A DNA stretch of 64,000 bases, taken from contig JBGCGC010000043.1 of the NCBI GenBank assembly GCA_045110475.1, positions 18,529 to 82,528 of the forward strand, in the 5' to 3' direction. Of this stretch, positions 53,298 through 62,539 are shown in pieces. The stretch is from Granulosicoccus sp045110475 (GTDB lineage: Bacteria > Pseudomonadota > Gammaproteobacteria > Granulosicoccales > Granulosicoccaceae). The notes beneath the pieces are model-generated. The model did not search any database and was not told the DNA's origin. It saw nothing but the letters and a program-made list of their open reading frames with translations. Position numbers and translations under genes: made by a program. Position 1 is the stretch's first letter; each line of letters begins with the position of its first letter.

Positions 53298-54095
53298 CTA
53301 TTTATCGGTCGGCTTGTCCGATTCGGATTTCTCTGCATCATCAGTTGCTTGCGGTTTCTCAGCAGCAGATTTCTCGGCTTTCTCGGGCGAAGCAGATTTG
53401 TCGCTGTTACCGGTTTTATCCGCCGAATCGGCCTTGTCCTCTGTATCTGCCGTTTCTTCAGAATCTTCTGCCTCCGTTGATGCCAGCTCCAGTTGCGGCC
53501 GCAGCCCCAGGGAGAGGATCTGAGTACCTAGTATGGATATCAGGCAATACGCAAGAAAGAACCAGAAGCCGTTGCCAAGCGATGCCTGGAACTCGACCAT
53601 TCCACGGCTTTCCTGAATACCATTGCCAGCAAGATAGGCAATGAATATCGCAATGACAAACACATCGGCCATAGACCACTTGCTGATGGCATTACTTACC
53701 GTCAGCAACAGGGATTTGACACGTTGGCGCACTGGCAAAAACATGCCCAGAAGTATCAGTGCCTTGATTAAAGGCACGATGACGCTGAACAGGATAATAA
53801 GTATGGCAACGAGCAGATGATTGTTGGCATACAGTTCCTGAGCTGTACCCAGAATACTTCGGGTCTTGTCAAACGCATCGACCGTGCCTGTTACATCCAG
53901 TGTGTCTACCACCATATCCACCAGATTATTGACCATTGCCGGTGTATTGGGGCTCTCCTTGATCAGCTCTTTGCCTACCTCCACCAGTTTGCCTTTCTCA
54001 ACCGTGCCCGAAACTGTCAGTATGGGTTGTGTCAGCCCGGGAAATAACAGGCAGTAGGCTATAACCAGCAGAACTATTCCAGCGATTATTTTCAT
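53298..54095 (-). CDS. PqiA-like (paraquat-inducible protein A) membrane protein
   Basis: A 265-residue inner-membrane protein holding one PqiA-type domain. Recognisable parts are LLVAILIILFSVIVPLIKAL and SKWSMADVFVIAIFIAYLAG, whose W-S-M-x-D-V-F is the PqiA signature. An N-terminal TM and periplasmic loop come first (residues ~5-25 and 30-90). The last ~60 residues are a Lys/Glu/Ser/Ala-rich tail (SPEKAEKSAAEKPQATDD). Canonical PqiA has two such domains and works with PqiB and PqiC in lipid transport; neither is here. The start overlaps the UMF1 stop by four bases (ATGA). Confidence 0.78.
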   Translation of the reverse strand: MKIIAGIVLLVIAYCLLFPGLTQPILTVSGTVEKGKLVEVGKELIKESPNTPAMVNNLVDMVVDTLDVTGTVDAFDKTRSILGTAQELYANNHLLVAILIILFSVIVPLIKALILLGMFLPVRQRVKSLLLTVSNAISKWSMADVFVIAIFIAYLAGNGIQESRGMVEFQASLGNGFWFFLAYCLISILGTQILSLGLRPQLELASTEAEDSEETADTEDKADSADKTGNSDKSASPEKAEKSAAEKPQATDDAEKSESDKPTDK

Positions 54096-55387
54096 GATGA
54101 GGACACGTTATTCGCAGTGGTAGTGTTATGGGTTATCGGCGGCGGTACAGAATCTTCCACTTTTCGCAGAAACCACATCCCGGCGATGAACAAAACGAGT
54201 ATAGACAACAGCCCGATTCTTGAGTTACCCGTTGTTGCCGCGACCACCCCGACAAGCAACGGACCGAGCACCGCAGCCGCTTTGCCGAGCATGTTGAGGA
54301 AGCCGAAGTATTCACCACTTTTACCCGGTGGGATCAATTGTCCAAACAGGGAGCGGCTAAGTGATTGAACCCCTCCTTGTACCAGACCAAGAGCCACCGC
54401 CAGTGCGTAGAATTCAAGGCTGCTGGTCATGAAGGTGGCGCAAACAGTGGCAATCATGTAAACCCAGAGACCAATCCATAACCCGGTTTTAGCACCGAAT
54501 CGTTGTCCAATCCTGCCAAAGACAAGCGTTGCAGGAAAACCAATGAATTGCACCAGCAACAGGGCAGTGATCAGACTGTTGGCGGGTAATCCGATAGCCA
54601 TTCCATAGTCGACGGCCATGCGAATGATGGTTGCCACACCGTCAATATAAAACCAGTAGGCCAACAAAAACATCCACAGGTTTCGATGGGTACGGATTTC
54701 TTTTAACGTGCTGACGACTTTTTTTACATCACGTCTGACAGATAGCGTGCGCTTTTCTGTTGCCGCAGGTAATCCGTCAACCCCGAGCAATAGCGGGAGC
54801 ATGAAAACAAACCACCAGATTGCAACACTCAAGAATGAATACCTTACCGCTTCAGAGGCGTCCGCCAGGCCAAAAAAGTCCGGTTTGAGCGTCATGGCCA
54901 CGTTGACCAGAAACAGAACCCCTCCACCGAGATAGCCCAGTGAATAGCCAAGAGCCGAAAGCTTGTGTAAATCGGTTGCTCCCGTTAGCGAGGGCAGCAT
55001 GGCATCGTAGAAGACGTTAGCGCCGGAAAAACCGATAAAGGCGACGAAGTAGAGGGCGATAGCCCATTGCCAGGCTCCTGCCTCGATCAGGAAAAAACCT
55101 GCTGTACTGACGATACCCAGCAAGGCAAAGCCTGCGAGCAGGCGTTTGTGGATACCGCCAGAATCTGCCAGTGCTCCCAATAAAGGTGCCAGCAGGAGGA
55201 TGGTGAAGCTGGCTGCAGAGTTGCCTAACCCTAGCCAGAACGTGCTGATGGTGGCCTCCGTTCCCTGACTCCAGTATTGCTTGAAGAACAAGGGGAAGAA
55301 ACCTGCCATAACAGTGGTGGCAAAGGCAGAATTTGCCCAGTCGTAAAACGCCCAGGAAAGTTGTGAGCGTGTGCGTTTTTGGCGCAT
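54092..55387 (-). CDS. MFS transporter, UMF1/Atg22-like family
   Basis: A 431-residue twelve-TM transporter. The start is typical of the UMF1 family (QLSWAFYDWANSAFATTVMA). Later segments such as FVAFIGFSGANVFYDAMLPS and ALGLVQGGVQSLSRSLFGQL fit the Atg22-like group, which exports amino acids from the yeast vacuole (family knowledge). The bacterial substrate is unknown. It leads the UMF1-PqiA-AEC run, coupled by a four-base overlap. Confidence 0.9.
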   Translation of the reverse strand: MRQKRTRSQLSWAFYDWANSAFATTVMAGFFPLFFKQYWSQGTEATISTFWLGLGNSAASFTILLLAPLLGALADSGGIHKRLLAGFALLGIVSTAGFFLIEAGAWQWAIALYFVAFIGFSGANVFYDAMLPSLTGATDLHKLSALGYSLGYLGGGVLFLVNVAMTLKPDFFGLADASEAVRYSFLSVAIWWFVFMLPLLLGVDGLPAATEKRTLSVRRDVKKVVSTLKEIRTHRNLWMFLLAYWFYIDGVATIIRMAVDYGMAIGLPANSLITALLLVQFIGFPATLVFGRIGQRFGAKTGLWIGLWVYMIATVCATFMTSSLEFYALAVALGLVQGGVQSLSRSLFGQLIPPGKSGEYFGFLNMLGKAAAVLGPLLVGVVAATTGNSRIGLLSILVLFIAGMWFLRKVEDSVPPPITHNTTTANNVSSS

Positions 55388-55606
55388 TCATTTGGCCTGA
55401 ACGTTGAGTCAAGCCAGATAGTACTTGGGTTTGGCACCCAACGCGGCTCCAGCGGTAAAACACCGGTGTCATGTCGCCGTTATGAACGTCCCCTGCATCA
55501 GATTCCGTGTCAGCTAGGCTAAAGCCGTCCTTGAACTATGACCGATCAATCTTGCAAGCGGTCAATTCTGAAATTGCGCGCTTCGTTTTCGTTCAGATCA
55601 AAGCGC

Positions 55607-58156
55607 TCAATCATCCCGTAGTTGCGCTGCGATGCTCCGGCGCGACAGCCGATAGGCCGGGTAGAGTCCTGCCAGAATGGCAGACAATACCGCCAGAAAC
55701 AGTGTTTCCGGGATTGATCCCATTGGCATCATGCTTTGCATGCTCCAACCAAAGGAGCGCACATTGATCACCTTGATCAGTACTTCGGACATCAGCCAAC
55801 CCAGAGGCAAAGCCAGAGTTCCAGCCAGAATGCCCATAAGTACGGTTTGGGTCAGCACAACAGACATGACGCGCTGACGGGTTGCCCCGCTGGCACGCAG
55901 TATGGCGAATTCACGTGCTCGCTCCAGATGCAAGGCTAGCAAGGCGCTGAAAATACCCACGAAGGCAACACCGACAGTCAACCATCGTAGTACGCGGGTA
56001 ACTTCGAAGGTTCGGTCAAAAACGATCAGCGACTGCTCATGAATCGCCGAATTGCTTTGTACGATCAGAGGCTGCTCTGCGGTAGATAGCTGAGTGCGAA
56101 GTAATTCGATGACATCGACGTCGCTCGCAGAATCTTCCAGAATAATACCGAGTGAACCGTAACCCGGTTCGTTCCAGAAGCGATCGAATACCGGTCTTGC
56201 CATCAGTAGCTTTCCGTGGCTTGACCCATAGTCGCGGAAGATCGCAACGATCCGGAAGTTCAGAAATCCATCGCTTTCGGTAAACACCTTAAGCACATCG
56301 CCTGATTGCAAGTCGTGCTTGCTTGCCAATGGCTCACTGATCATCAAGGCCTGTTCTGTCTTCCAGCTAGACCATGGGCTGGCAGCGACATCGCCGATAA
56401 GCTCAAAGCCCTGATCGCTCTGATCATGAGGCTGTACCACCAGCATCTCGATATCACCAACCGATGTTCTGGTAGCAAGTGTTCGTCCGTTGCTAACGCT
56501 CTTTACGCCCTTGGTTGACTGGGCTAGCTGCATGCTGTTGTCTGGCAGAAATCGTGCGTTCTCGGTGGTTACAGCTTTGGGGGCAGTGACGTAGATGTCG
56601 CTTTGCAAGGTGGTTCCCAGCCACTGGTCGACGCTTGTCCTGAAGCTTCCGATCATGACATCCACACCGAAGGTGGCTGATACTGCAATGCTCAGCGCCG
56701 CGATTGCCAGACCGGTTCTGCTTATGTTCCGGTAGATCCCCCCGGTGGCCAGAGACATGCTCACCCCCAGCTTGTCCAGCCACGGCTTCAGACGTCGTGT
56801 CAATGCATGGACCAACCAGGGAATCAGTAAGCCATAGCCAAGGATGATGAGCATCAATGCGATAAAACCGATGACCAGCGACTGGAATGGCAATACCGAC
56901 AACACCACGCCGGCCAGCATGATCGACAGTCCGGCGATTGCCATTAGCGGTAGCAAGCGGTGCGTTCGCTCTTCCAGCACAGAGCGTTGTCGAGCCTGCA
57001 CCGGACTGGTAGAGGCTGCATCGAATGCCGCAAGGCTTGCAGCCAGCACACTGCTGCCTATCCCCAGAAACAAGCCTGAGGCAATCAACCATGGACTAAA
57101 CCAGATTTCCTGTACGTGCAGGACGAAGTAGAGATCGTTGATGGTGCGCGTTGTAAGAGCAATCAATCCGCTGGACAGAACGTACCCCAACATAACGCCA
57201 AGAATCGATGCCACGGTACTGATCAACAGGGCTTCTAGCAGAATACTGAAAAGCACGGTTCGTGCTGTGATGCCAGTGATACGTTTTATGGCAAATAACT
57301 CACGCCGTTGTACGACGGCAAATGTCATGGTGTTATGGATTAGAAACGCGCCAACGACCAGGGCAAGCAGACTCATGGCTGTCAGATTGATGTGGAAGCC
57401 GCGGGTCATCGCCTGCATAGTCCGGGTGCGTGAAATTGCCGGCGTAAGTTGCAGAGTTGCAGGTAGGTAGCCGTTTAGCGTCTGCGCCTCATCGTCATCA
57501 AGAATAAGATCGACCCGATCGATCTTGCTACCGCGCGCCAATAGCTCCTGAACGAAGGCTATGTCACCGATCATCAAACCGGTAGTGGCGGCTGGATTGT
57601 CAGAGTTGTATGCAGCTGCCAGAAGCGCGTCATGAGTTTTTCCACCAACATTGACTGTTACCCGATCGCCGACCGGCAGCTTGTCGGCCTGTGCCGTGCC
57701 GTTGCTGATGATTAGCGAATTGTTTTGTAGTAACGCCTGAATGGGCAGGGTGTCGGCTTGCAATGGTTGAGCATCGTTCTCGACGCCCGATACAGCAACG
57801 CCCATCCGGTTAAAGGCAGCTTCGGCAAACGGGTCGAGCCCGAGAAGTGAGTAGACCTTGTCCCCCAGTGCCACATGCCCGGCAATGACCGGTGCCATGG
57901 CAATTTGACTGAAGCGCTTTCGCAGATCAACGTAGGTTGTTTGCTCCAGACCGTTAGCGCCACTGAGTTGATGAGTGGTTCGACCGTACAAGGCCTCCGT
58001 GGATAGTGCGAACGCTCTTTGGGAGCTGTTGTTGGTCACCAGAACCGCCGTGACAATCCCTACACCAAGGACAATGCCCAGCATGGATAGCAACAACTGG
58101 GCAGGATGATGGCGATAGAACTGCCAGCTTGATCGGGCCAGAATTTTTAGCAGCAT
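55607..58156 (-). CDS. FtsX/MacB-family ABC permease
   Basis: An 849-residue permease. TM1 (LLLSMLGIVLGVGIVTAVLV) is followed by a large periplasmic domain. The first FtsX block lies at ~250-380 (RRELFAIKRITGITARTVLF) and a central TM pair (GLSIMLAGVVLSVL, IGFIALMLIILGYGLLIPWL) follows. A second periplasmic domain and a C-terminal FtsX block (EFAILRASGATRQRVMSVVL) end the chain. This long two-block form is used in lipoprotein or periplasmic mechanical transporters rather than small importers. It starts four bases after the ATPase gene. Confidence 0.88.
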   Translation of the reverse strand: MLLKILARSSWQFYRHHPAQLLLSMLGIVLGVGIVTAVLVTNNSSQRAFALSTEALYGRTTHQLSGANGLEQTTYVDLRKRFSQIAMAPVIAGHVALGDKVYSLLGLDPFAEAAFNRMGVAVSGVENDAQPLQADTLPIQALLQNNSLIISNGTAQADKLPVGDRVTVNVGGKTHDALLAAAYNSDNPAATTGLMIGDIAFVQELLARGSKIDRVDLILDDDEAQTLNGYLPATLQLTPAISRTRTMQAMTRGFHINLTAMSLLALVVGAFLIHNTMTFAVVQRRELFAIKRITGITARTVLFSILLEALLISTVASILGVMLGYVLSSGLIALTTRTINDLYFVLHVQEIWFSPWLIASGLFLGIGSSVLAASLAAFDAASTSPVQARQRSVLEERTHRLLPLMAIAGLSIMLAGVVLSVLPFQSLVIGFIALMLIILGYGLLIPWLVHALTRRLKPWLDKLGVSMSLATGGIYRNISRTGLAIAALSIAVSATFGVDVMIGSFRTSVDQWLGTTLQSDIYVTAPKAVTTENARFLPDNSMQLAQSTKGVKSVSNGRTLATRTSVGDIEMLVVQPHDQSDQGFELIGDVAASPWSSWKTEQALMISEPLASKHDLQSGDVLKVFTESDGFLNFRIVAIFRDYGSSHGKLLMARPVFDRFWNEPGYGSLGIILEDSASDVDVIELLRTQLSTAEQPLIVQSNSAIHEQSLIVFDRTFEVTRVLRWLTVGVAFVGIFSALLALHLERAREFAILRASGATRQRVMSVVLTQTVLMGILAGTLALPLGWLMSEVLIKVINVRSFGWSMQSMMPMGSIPETLFLAVLSAILAGLYPAYRLSRRSIAAQLRDD

Positions 58157-58160
58157 GTAT

Positions 58161-58883
58161 CTACCAGGCGGCGCTTGCGTTCAGCGCGTTGTCCGACAGC
58201 GCCTTGATCTTGCCGTGTTCCAGAATAACCATGCAATCAGCGCTGCGAGCCACTTCCATGCTGTGTGTAACAAGCAGCATGGCAGAGCGCTGGTTCTTTA
58301 CAAGGTCTGTCAACAGTTGCAGGACTTGCCGTCCGCTTTTTGAATCGAGGTTGCCGGTTGGTTCGTCCGCTAGTATGAGGGCAGGCTTGTGCACCAGAGC
58401 ACGGGCAATGGCGACACGTTGCTGTTCGCCTCCGGACAAACGATCAGGATAATCATTGCCGCGCCCTTGCAGTCCGATGGCTGTCAGCAGTTCTTCAATA
58501 CGAGGGGTTTGTCGAGCATGGGCTTCACCAGACAATGCCAGTGGCAGTGCGATGTTGTCGCTGACACTCAGTGTGGGTATCAGGTTGAAGGACTGGTAAA
58601 TGAAACCGATCTGTTTGCCTCTGAGTAAGGTGCGCTGGTGATCGTTCAGCGTTGACATGGATACACCATTGAGCGTCACATCGCCGGATGATATGGGCTC
58701 AAGGCCGCTGATGAGGTTAAGCAGCGAGGACTTTCCTGATCCGCTGCGACCGATTAGTGCGACCGCTTGGCCGGCGTTTACCTGCAGGCAGGCAGCGTCC
58801 AGAATCTGGGTATGGCTTTGCCCGCTGGTGTACGCGTGGCTGAGCAAATCCACCTGTATGGCGGGGGTTGGGTCAGAACTCAT
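58161..58883 (-). CDS. LolD/MacB-like ABC ATPase
   Basis: A 240-residue ATPase. Walker A is GRSGSGKSSLL, the signature LSGGEQQRVAIARALV and Walker B LILADEPTGNLD. The LolD/MacB-type GFIYQSFNLIPTLSVSDNI Q-loop region is present. With the adjacent FtsX-type permease it would form a mechanotransmission ABC system acting on lipoproteins or envelope substrates (inference from family). Its ATG overlaps the stop of the upstream unknown gene (TGATG on the minus strand). Confidence 0.9.
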   Translation of the reverse strand: MSSDPTPAIQVDLLSHAYTSGQSHTQILDAACLQVNAGQAVALIGRSGSGKSSLLNLISGLEPISSGDVTLNGVSMSTLNDHQRTLLRGKQIGFIYQSFNLIPTLSVSDNIALPLALSGEAHARQTPRIEELLTAIGLQGRGNDYPDRLSGGEQQRVAIARALVHKPALILADEPTGNLDSKSGRQVLQLLTDLVKNQRSAMLLVTHSMEVARSADCMVILEHGKIKALSDNALNASAAW

Positions 58884-59338
58884 CAGTCACTGGAGTCCAC
58901 AAACCGTTTAATAGCCTCCCACAATGATGCAGCCCCCGCCTTGCCAAGCATTTTCTCAAAATGTTTGGGGTGGACATAAGCCAGATCGTGCATGGATCTG
59001 GCGTGATAGCGTGTTGAAAGAGGCTCAAGACCTTCTTCCGGGACACAGGCAGAGAGCTCTGCGTCAAGAAATTTTGAATGCCAGCCTACACGGTTGTAAA
59101 AGGCGAGTACCCCCTCGGTTCTGGCTATTGCAATCCCCTGCAATGGCGGAGGCAGACCTTCGAAAAAGCTTCCATTCATTACGTCCTTTTCGAAGTTGAC
59201 GTTGGCTGTAGCATCGGGTTTGATTCTTGAAATGCTGTCGAACACATCCTGCTTGATACGTCGCTCAAGGGCATCAGGTGCGTTCGGGTCTACCAGGTGT
59301 GCTGCGGCGCGAATAGGATCAGGAATCGAATCAGTCAT
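58883..59338 (-). CDS. hypothetical protein coupled to the LolD-like ABC genes
   Basis: A 151-residue protein from the ATG at 59338. The frame stays open farther upstream, but that stretch runs into the opposite-strand cytochrome b561 gene. The sequence is soluble and helical, with no signal peptide or TM segment. Distinctive parts are RRIKQDVFDSISRIKPDATA, SFFEGLPPPLQGIAIARTEG and MHDLAYVHPKHFEKMLGKAG. I recognise no family. Overlap of its stop with the ATPase start suggests a shared function. Confidence 0.6.
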   Translation of the reverse strand: MTDSIPDPIRAAAHLVDPNAPDALERRIKQDVFDSISRIKPDATANVNFEKDVMNGSFFEGLPPPLQGIAIARTEGVLAFYNRVGWHSKFLDAELSACVPEEGLEPLSTRYHARSMHDLAYVHPKHFEKMLGKAGAASLWEAIKRFVDSSD

Positions 59339-59404
59339 GGGAGCTGTTTTTAATGTTTGCACGTAGTATACGAAGTTGATGAGCGATTCACTCACATTGT
59401 TGCC

Positions 59405-59914
59405 ATGAGTCAGGAGACTGAAACCGGCGTCTTCTACACGCTGTTGCAGCGCAGGTTGCACTGGCTGGTTATTATTCTGCTCGCTGGGCAGTACGTGTTG
59501 CAGGGTCCCATGCGCGAGGCAATCAGTGCCATAGAGCGCCAGGAGACACTGGGCTTCATCCAGTTTCTGGTGACCACCGTGCATACGTGGGGGGGGATAG
59601 GTATTGCCGTTATCATGGCGTGGCGGTGGCAATTGCGGCAACGGGTAGTGCCACTTAACGGGGGGCATATGTCGCGGACACAAGCGCGATGGGTGAGAGC
59701 CCATCATGTCAGTCTCTATGCAGTAATCTTCCTTATGGCTATCAGCGGGGCTTTGCACTACTACATGGAGTGGCATTCGGCCGGTCGATGGCATGAGCTC
59801 GGCAAGTGGTTGTTACTGGCGCTGATCATCGTGCATGTGTTGGGCGCTCTCCTGCATTTGCAACAAGGCGGCACTGTTTTACGCCGCATGATGGGTAGGA
59901 ACAGTTTGCGCTGA
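59405..59914 (+). CDS. cytochrome b561-type membrane protein
   Basis: A 169-residue four-TM cytochrome b561 (bacterial CybB type) from the ATG at 59405. Possible heme-ligand histidines lie on the helices: His19 (RRLHW), His60 (TTVHTWGG), His100/101 (RAHHVSLY) and His144 (IIVHVLGALLH). Such proteins pass electrons between quinol and periplasmic acceptors. It is divergent from the unknown gene at 59338 and precedes the diheme cytochrome by about 140 bases. Confidence 0.85.
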   Translation: MSQETETGVFYTLLQRRLHWLVIILLAGQYVLQGPMREAISAIERQETLGFIQFLVTTVHTWGGIGIAVIMAWRWQLRQRVVPLNGGHMSRTQARWVRAHHVSLYAVIFLMAISGALHYYMEWHSAGRWHELGKWLLLALIIVHVLGALLHLQQGGTVLRRMMGRNSLR

Positions 59915-60052
59915 TACAATAGGCGCAAGTACTGAGCGGTCTGGCCGATAGCCTTCAGATGTGATCGAAGAGTCAATAAGATGGCGACGGCCGCCATGAT
60001 GATTGCCACAACGGCTGAGTAAACAAGACAGAAATACAGTGGAGAAGAATGT

Positions 60053-60937
60053 ATGAGTGGTGCCACCGATAACGGCATGGTTAAGATTATGGGCATCGTC
60101 ATGGGTTGCCTGACGGTATTCGCTTTGGTTTGTGTGTTTGCTGCGCGGATGTTGGGTGTAGGTCATGATGACTCTGCCGATCCGATGATGCGTAACGCGC
60201 TGTTGCAGAGAATCCAGCCTGTTGCAGCGGTGCGAACCTCCGCCGACGACCTTGCTGCGGCTGACACGGTCGTAGCCATGGCTGATGCACCTGCCAAAAG
60301 TGGCGAGGAACTCGTCAACGGAGCCTGCGCAGCTTGTCATGTCGCAGGCGTTGCGGGTGCTCCCAAGCTGGATGATGAGGCGGCCTGGGCCGAACGGCGA
60401 GAGCTTGGGCTGGACGCTCTTGTAGCGAGTGTCATCAATGGCAAGGGCTCCATGCCAGCACGTGGTGGCAGTACCTACACAGACGAAGAGATTCGCCTTG
60501 CGGTACAAACCATTGCCCTATTCGAGGTTGAGGACTCTGCCGCAGCGCCTGAGGTCCCGGCGGCTGCGCCCACGGAGGTTGCTGACGACGCCAATACCGC
60601 GACCGAAAATGCCGAAGAAGCCGTCGCTGCCATAACCGATGATGCATCGGCAGGCGAAGAGGCCATGGCGGCACTAGTCGTTGGCGAGGTTCCAGAAGGT
60701 GTAACGGCCAATATCGAGTCTGCGGTCAATGGTATTTGCGCGAGTTGTCATATGGCAGGCGTTGCGGGAGCCCCCAAAACGGGTGACAAGGTTGCATGGC
60801 AGGAGCGTGCAGACAAAGGGCTGACTGCACTGACAACGTCAGTTATCAACGGACTCAACGTCATGCCTGCGCGTGGCGGGTCTCAACTAACCGACGAAGA
60901 GATTCCCATCGCCATTCAGTACCTGATGAGTAAATAA
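60053..60937 (+). CDS. tandem diheme cytochrome c5-family protein, membrane-anchored
   Basis: A 294-residue protein with an N-terminal TM anchor (IMGIVMGCLTVFALVCVFAA) and two cytochrome c domains. The heme sites are Cys92-x2-Cys95-His96 and Cys229-x2-Cys232-His233. Each is followed by AGVAGAP and, near the end, the axial-Met region MPARGGS. The two domains are clearly duplicates, joined by an acidic Ala/Glu linker (~155-215). It would carry electrons in the periplasm, perhaps with the b561 protein. A clear terminator follows. Confidence 0.92.
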   Translation: MSGATDNGMVKIMGIVMGCLTVFALVCVFAARMLGVGHDDSADPMMRNALLQRIQPVAAVRTSADDLAAADTVVAMADAPAKSGEELVNGACAACHVAGVAGAPKLDDEAAWAERRELGLDALVASVINGKGSMPARGGSTYTDEEIRLAVQTIALFEVEDSAAAPEVPAAAPTEVADDANTATENAEEAVAAITDDASAGEEAMAALVVGEVPEGVTANIESAVNGICASCHMAGVAGAPKTGDKVAWQERADKGLTALTTSVINGLNVMPARGGSQLTDEEIPIAIQYLMSK

Positions 60938-61008
60938 CGGGGCTACGAAGGCCGTCCTCAACCAGATAATGTGGTTGGCATTGATCTAAGCTGCACAAAA
61001 GCTGCGAG

Positions 61009-61032
61009 AAGGGCGCCCGAACTGGCGCCCTT
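61009..61032 (+). terminator. rho-independent terminator after the diheme cytochrome
   Basis: AAGGGCGCC (61009-61017) pairs with GGCGCCCTT (61024-61032) across cgaact, with seven T at 61031-61037. Convergent genes flank it. Confidence 0.85.
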
Positions 61033-61152
61033 TTTTTGTTATGGCTGTGTCATGCAGGCTAGAGCAGTTCTTTATATTCAGGGGCGCCTGGTTAAATTGG
61101 CCTTTGAGTGGCAGCCGGCGACGAGCACGTTTCCCTTTGGACGTTCTGACAA

Positions 61153-62322
61153 TCAGTCTCGGTACAGGTTGGTATCCATGGAAATCGGCGTCGGATACCG
61201 GCGTACGATCCAGTAAGAGCTGGCAATAAAGCTCAAAATAGTGGCGCTTTGCATAAGTGCAGAGGCGCGATCTGACATCACGCTCAATTCAGTGGCGACC
61301 ACGACAATCAATAGGGAAAATTCACTGATCTGACCAAGGCGTGCACCGGTTTCCTGAGCCATTCTCGCCTTTTCGTGCTCTCTTTCCAGAAGCAGTCGAA
61401 AAATCATGGGTTTTGCGATGACCGATACCGCTGCCAGTATCAGAGCGGGTACCAGAACCTGCGGCAACGCACCGATATCAAAACCGGCCCCCAGCGCGAA
61501 GAAAAACAGCACGAGAAAAAAATCTCTCAGCGGTCGAAGACTATCTGCGATGAATCGTGAGATTGGGCTGGTCGCCAGGGTTACTCCCGCAACAAAAGCA
61601 CCGACTTCGTGGGACAGACCGATGATGGTGGCAAGCTCTGCCAGTCCCAGGCACCAACCGATGGCAACCAGAAACAGATATTCCTGAATTTGACTGAAAC
61701 GCTGAAACAGATGGGTCAAGACCCGGGTAGATACCCACCAGGCCATCGCCGCCAGAGCGGGCAATCCAACGAACAGGATCAAGGTCTCGGACAACAGATT
61801 GTTCTTGTTTCCCAACCCTTCAAGCCCCAGAAGAACCAGAATAGCCAGCATGTCCTGCAACAACAGAACACTGACTATCAGTTCACCCATTCGCTGGTGA
61901 TGCAATGCGCTGGTCGGTAACAGCTTCAGTGCAATGATGGTGCTGGAGAACATCATTGCCGCGCCAATCAGCAGGCTGTCCAGCATACTGAAACCAAACA
62001 TCAGAGCCACCAACAGACCAATACTGGCGAAAGCGAAAGAGCTGGCAGCCGTGACGACCAGAGCTTCGCGAAACAGTTTCCTGAGATCTCTGGGTTCCAG
62101 ACTCAGGCCAAGCAGAAAAAGCAAGAAAAGAATGCCGATGTTGGCTATGTCGGCGATCAGTGTCGGATTGGACACCAGATCCAGAGCCCAGGGTCCCAGC
62201 AGAGCGCCCACGAGAATGTAGGCAATCAGGAGAGCCTGGCGGGCATACAACGCGAGCGTGGCTATGAGTGCAGCCCCTGAAAACACCAGAAACATGGAGA
62301 AGATGATGGATGGGTCGTGCAA
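61153..62322 (-). CDS. CPA2-family cation:proton antiporter
   Basis: A 389-residue protein with about twelve TM segments of the KefB/YbaL type. The core motifs are NIGILFLLFLLGLSLEPRDL, LLIGAAMMFSSTIIALKLLP and the late EVGAFVAGVTLATSP. Length ends with the membrane domain; there is no C-terminal TrkA-N nucleotide-binding domain, unlike KefB/KefC. It exchanges K+ or Na+ for protons. The gene is single and divergent from the rhodanese gene. Confidence 0.88.
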   Translation of the reverse strand: MHDPSIIFSMFLVFSGAALIATLALYARQALLIAYILVGALLGPWALDLVSNPTLIADIANIGILFLLFLLGLSLEPRDLRKLFREALVVTAASSFAFASIGLLVALMFGFSMLDSLLIGAAMMFSSTIIALKLLPTSALHHQRMGELIVSVLLLQDMLAILVLLGLEGLGNKNNLLSETLILFVGLPALAAMAWWVSTRVLTHLFQRFSQIQEYLFLVAIGWCLGLAELATIIGLSHEVGAFVAGVTLATSPISRFIADSLRPLRDFFLVLFFFALGAGFDIGALPQVLVPALILAAVSVIAKPMIFRLLLEREHEKARMAQETGARLGQISEFSLLIVVVATELSVMSDRASALMQSATILSFIASSYWIVRRYPTPISMDTNLYRD

Positions 62323-62470
62323 GGGTGCGCTCAGCTTCAGGTTCAGGTAGATCTAAAATAGCACTTTGCCACGGTTCCGCACCGATCCTTAATTTAGCGG
62401 CTGAGCGTGGACGATTCTGGAAACAGCGAAATATTTGTTGAATTCCTGGACATTCCACACCAGATATCGT

Positions 62471-62498
62471 TTGCAATTGGATCAATGCAGGTTATTCT
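62471..62498 (+). promoter_or_regulatory. candidate promoter for the rhodanese-grxC-secB run
   Basis: TTGCAA (62471-62476), 16 bases, then TATTCT (62493-62498), ~40 bases before the ATG at 62540. Each box matches four of six consensus bases. Confidence 0.4.
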
Positions 62499-62539
62499 TG
62501 CGGGTTGTTCCGCCCAAGCCTAGGCCGTAATAAACAGAT

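Noticed and set aside
53178..53523. Plus-strand frames opposite the PqiA-like tail, rich in Ser/Phe
   Set aside because: They mirror the Lys/Glu/Ala-rich low-complexity tail of the real gene.
59339..59794. Upstream extension of the unknown gene at 58883-59338 to a 303-residue protein
   Set aside because: The added part is antisense to the well-supported cytochrome b561 gene and its sequence is not protein-like.
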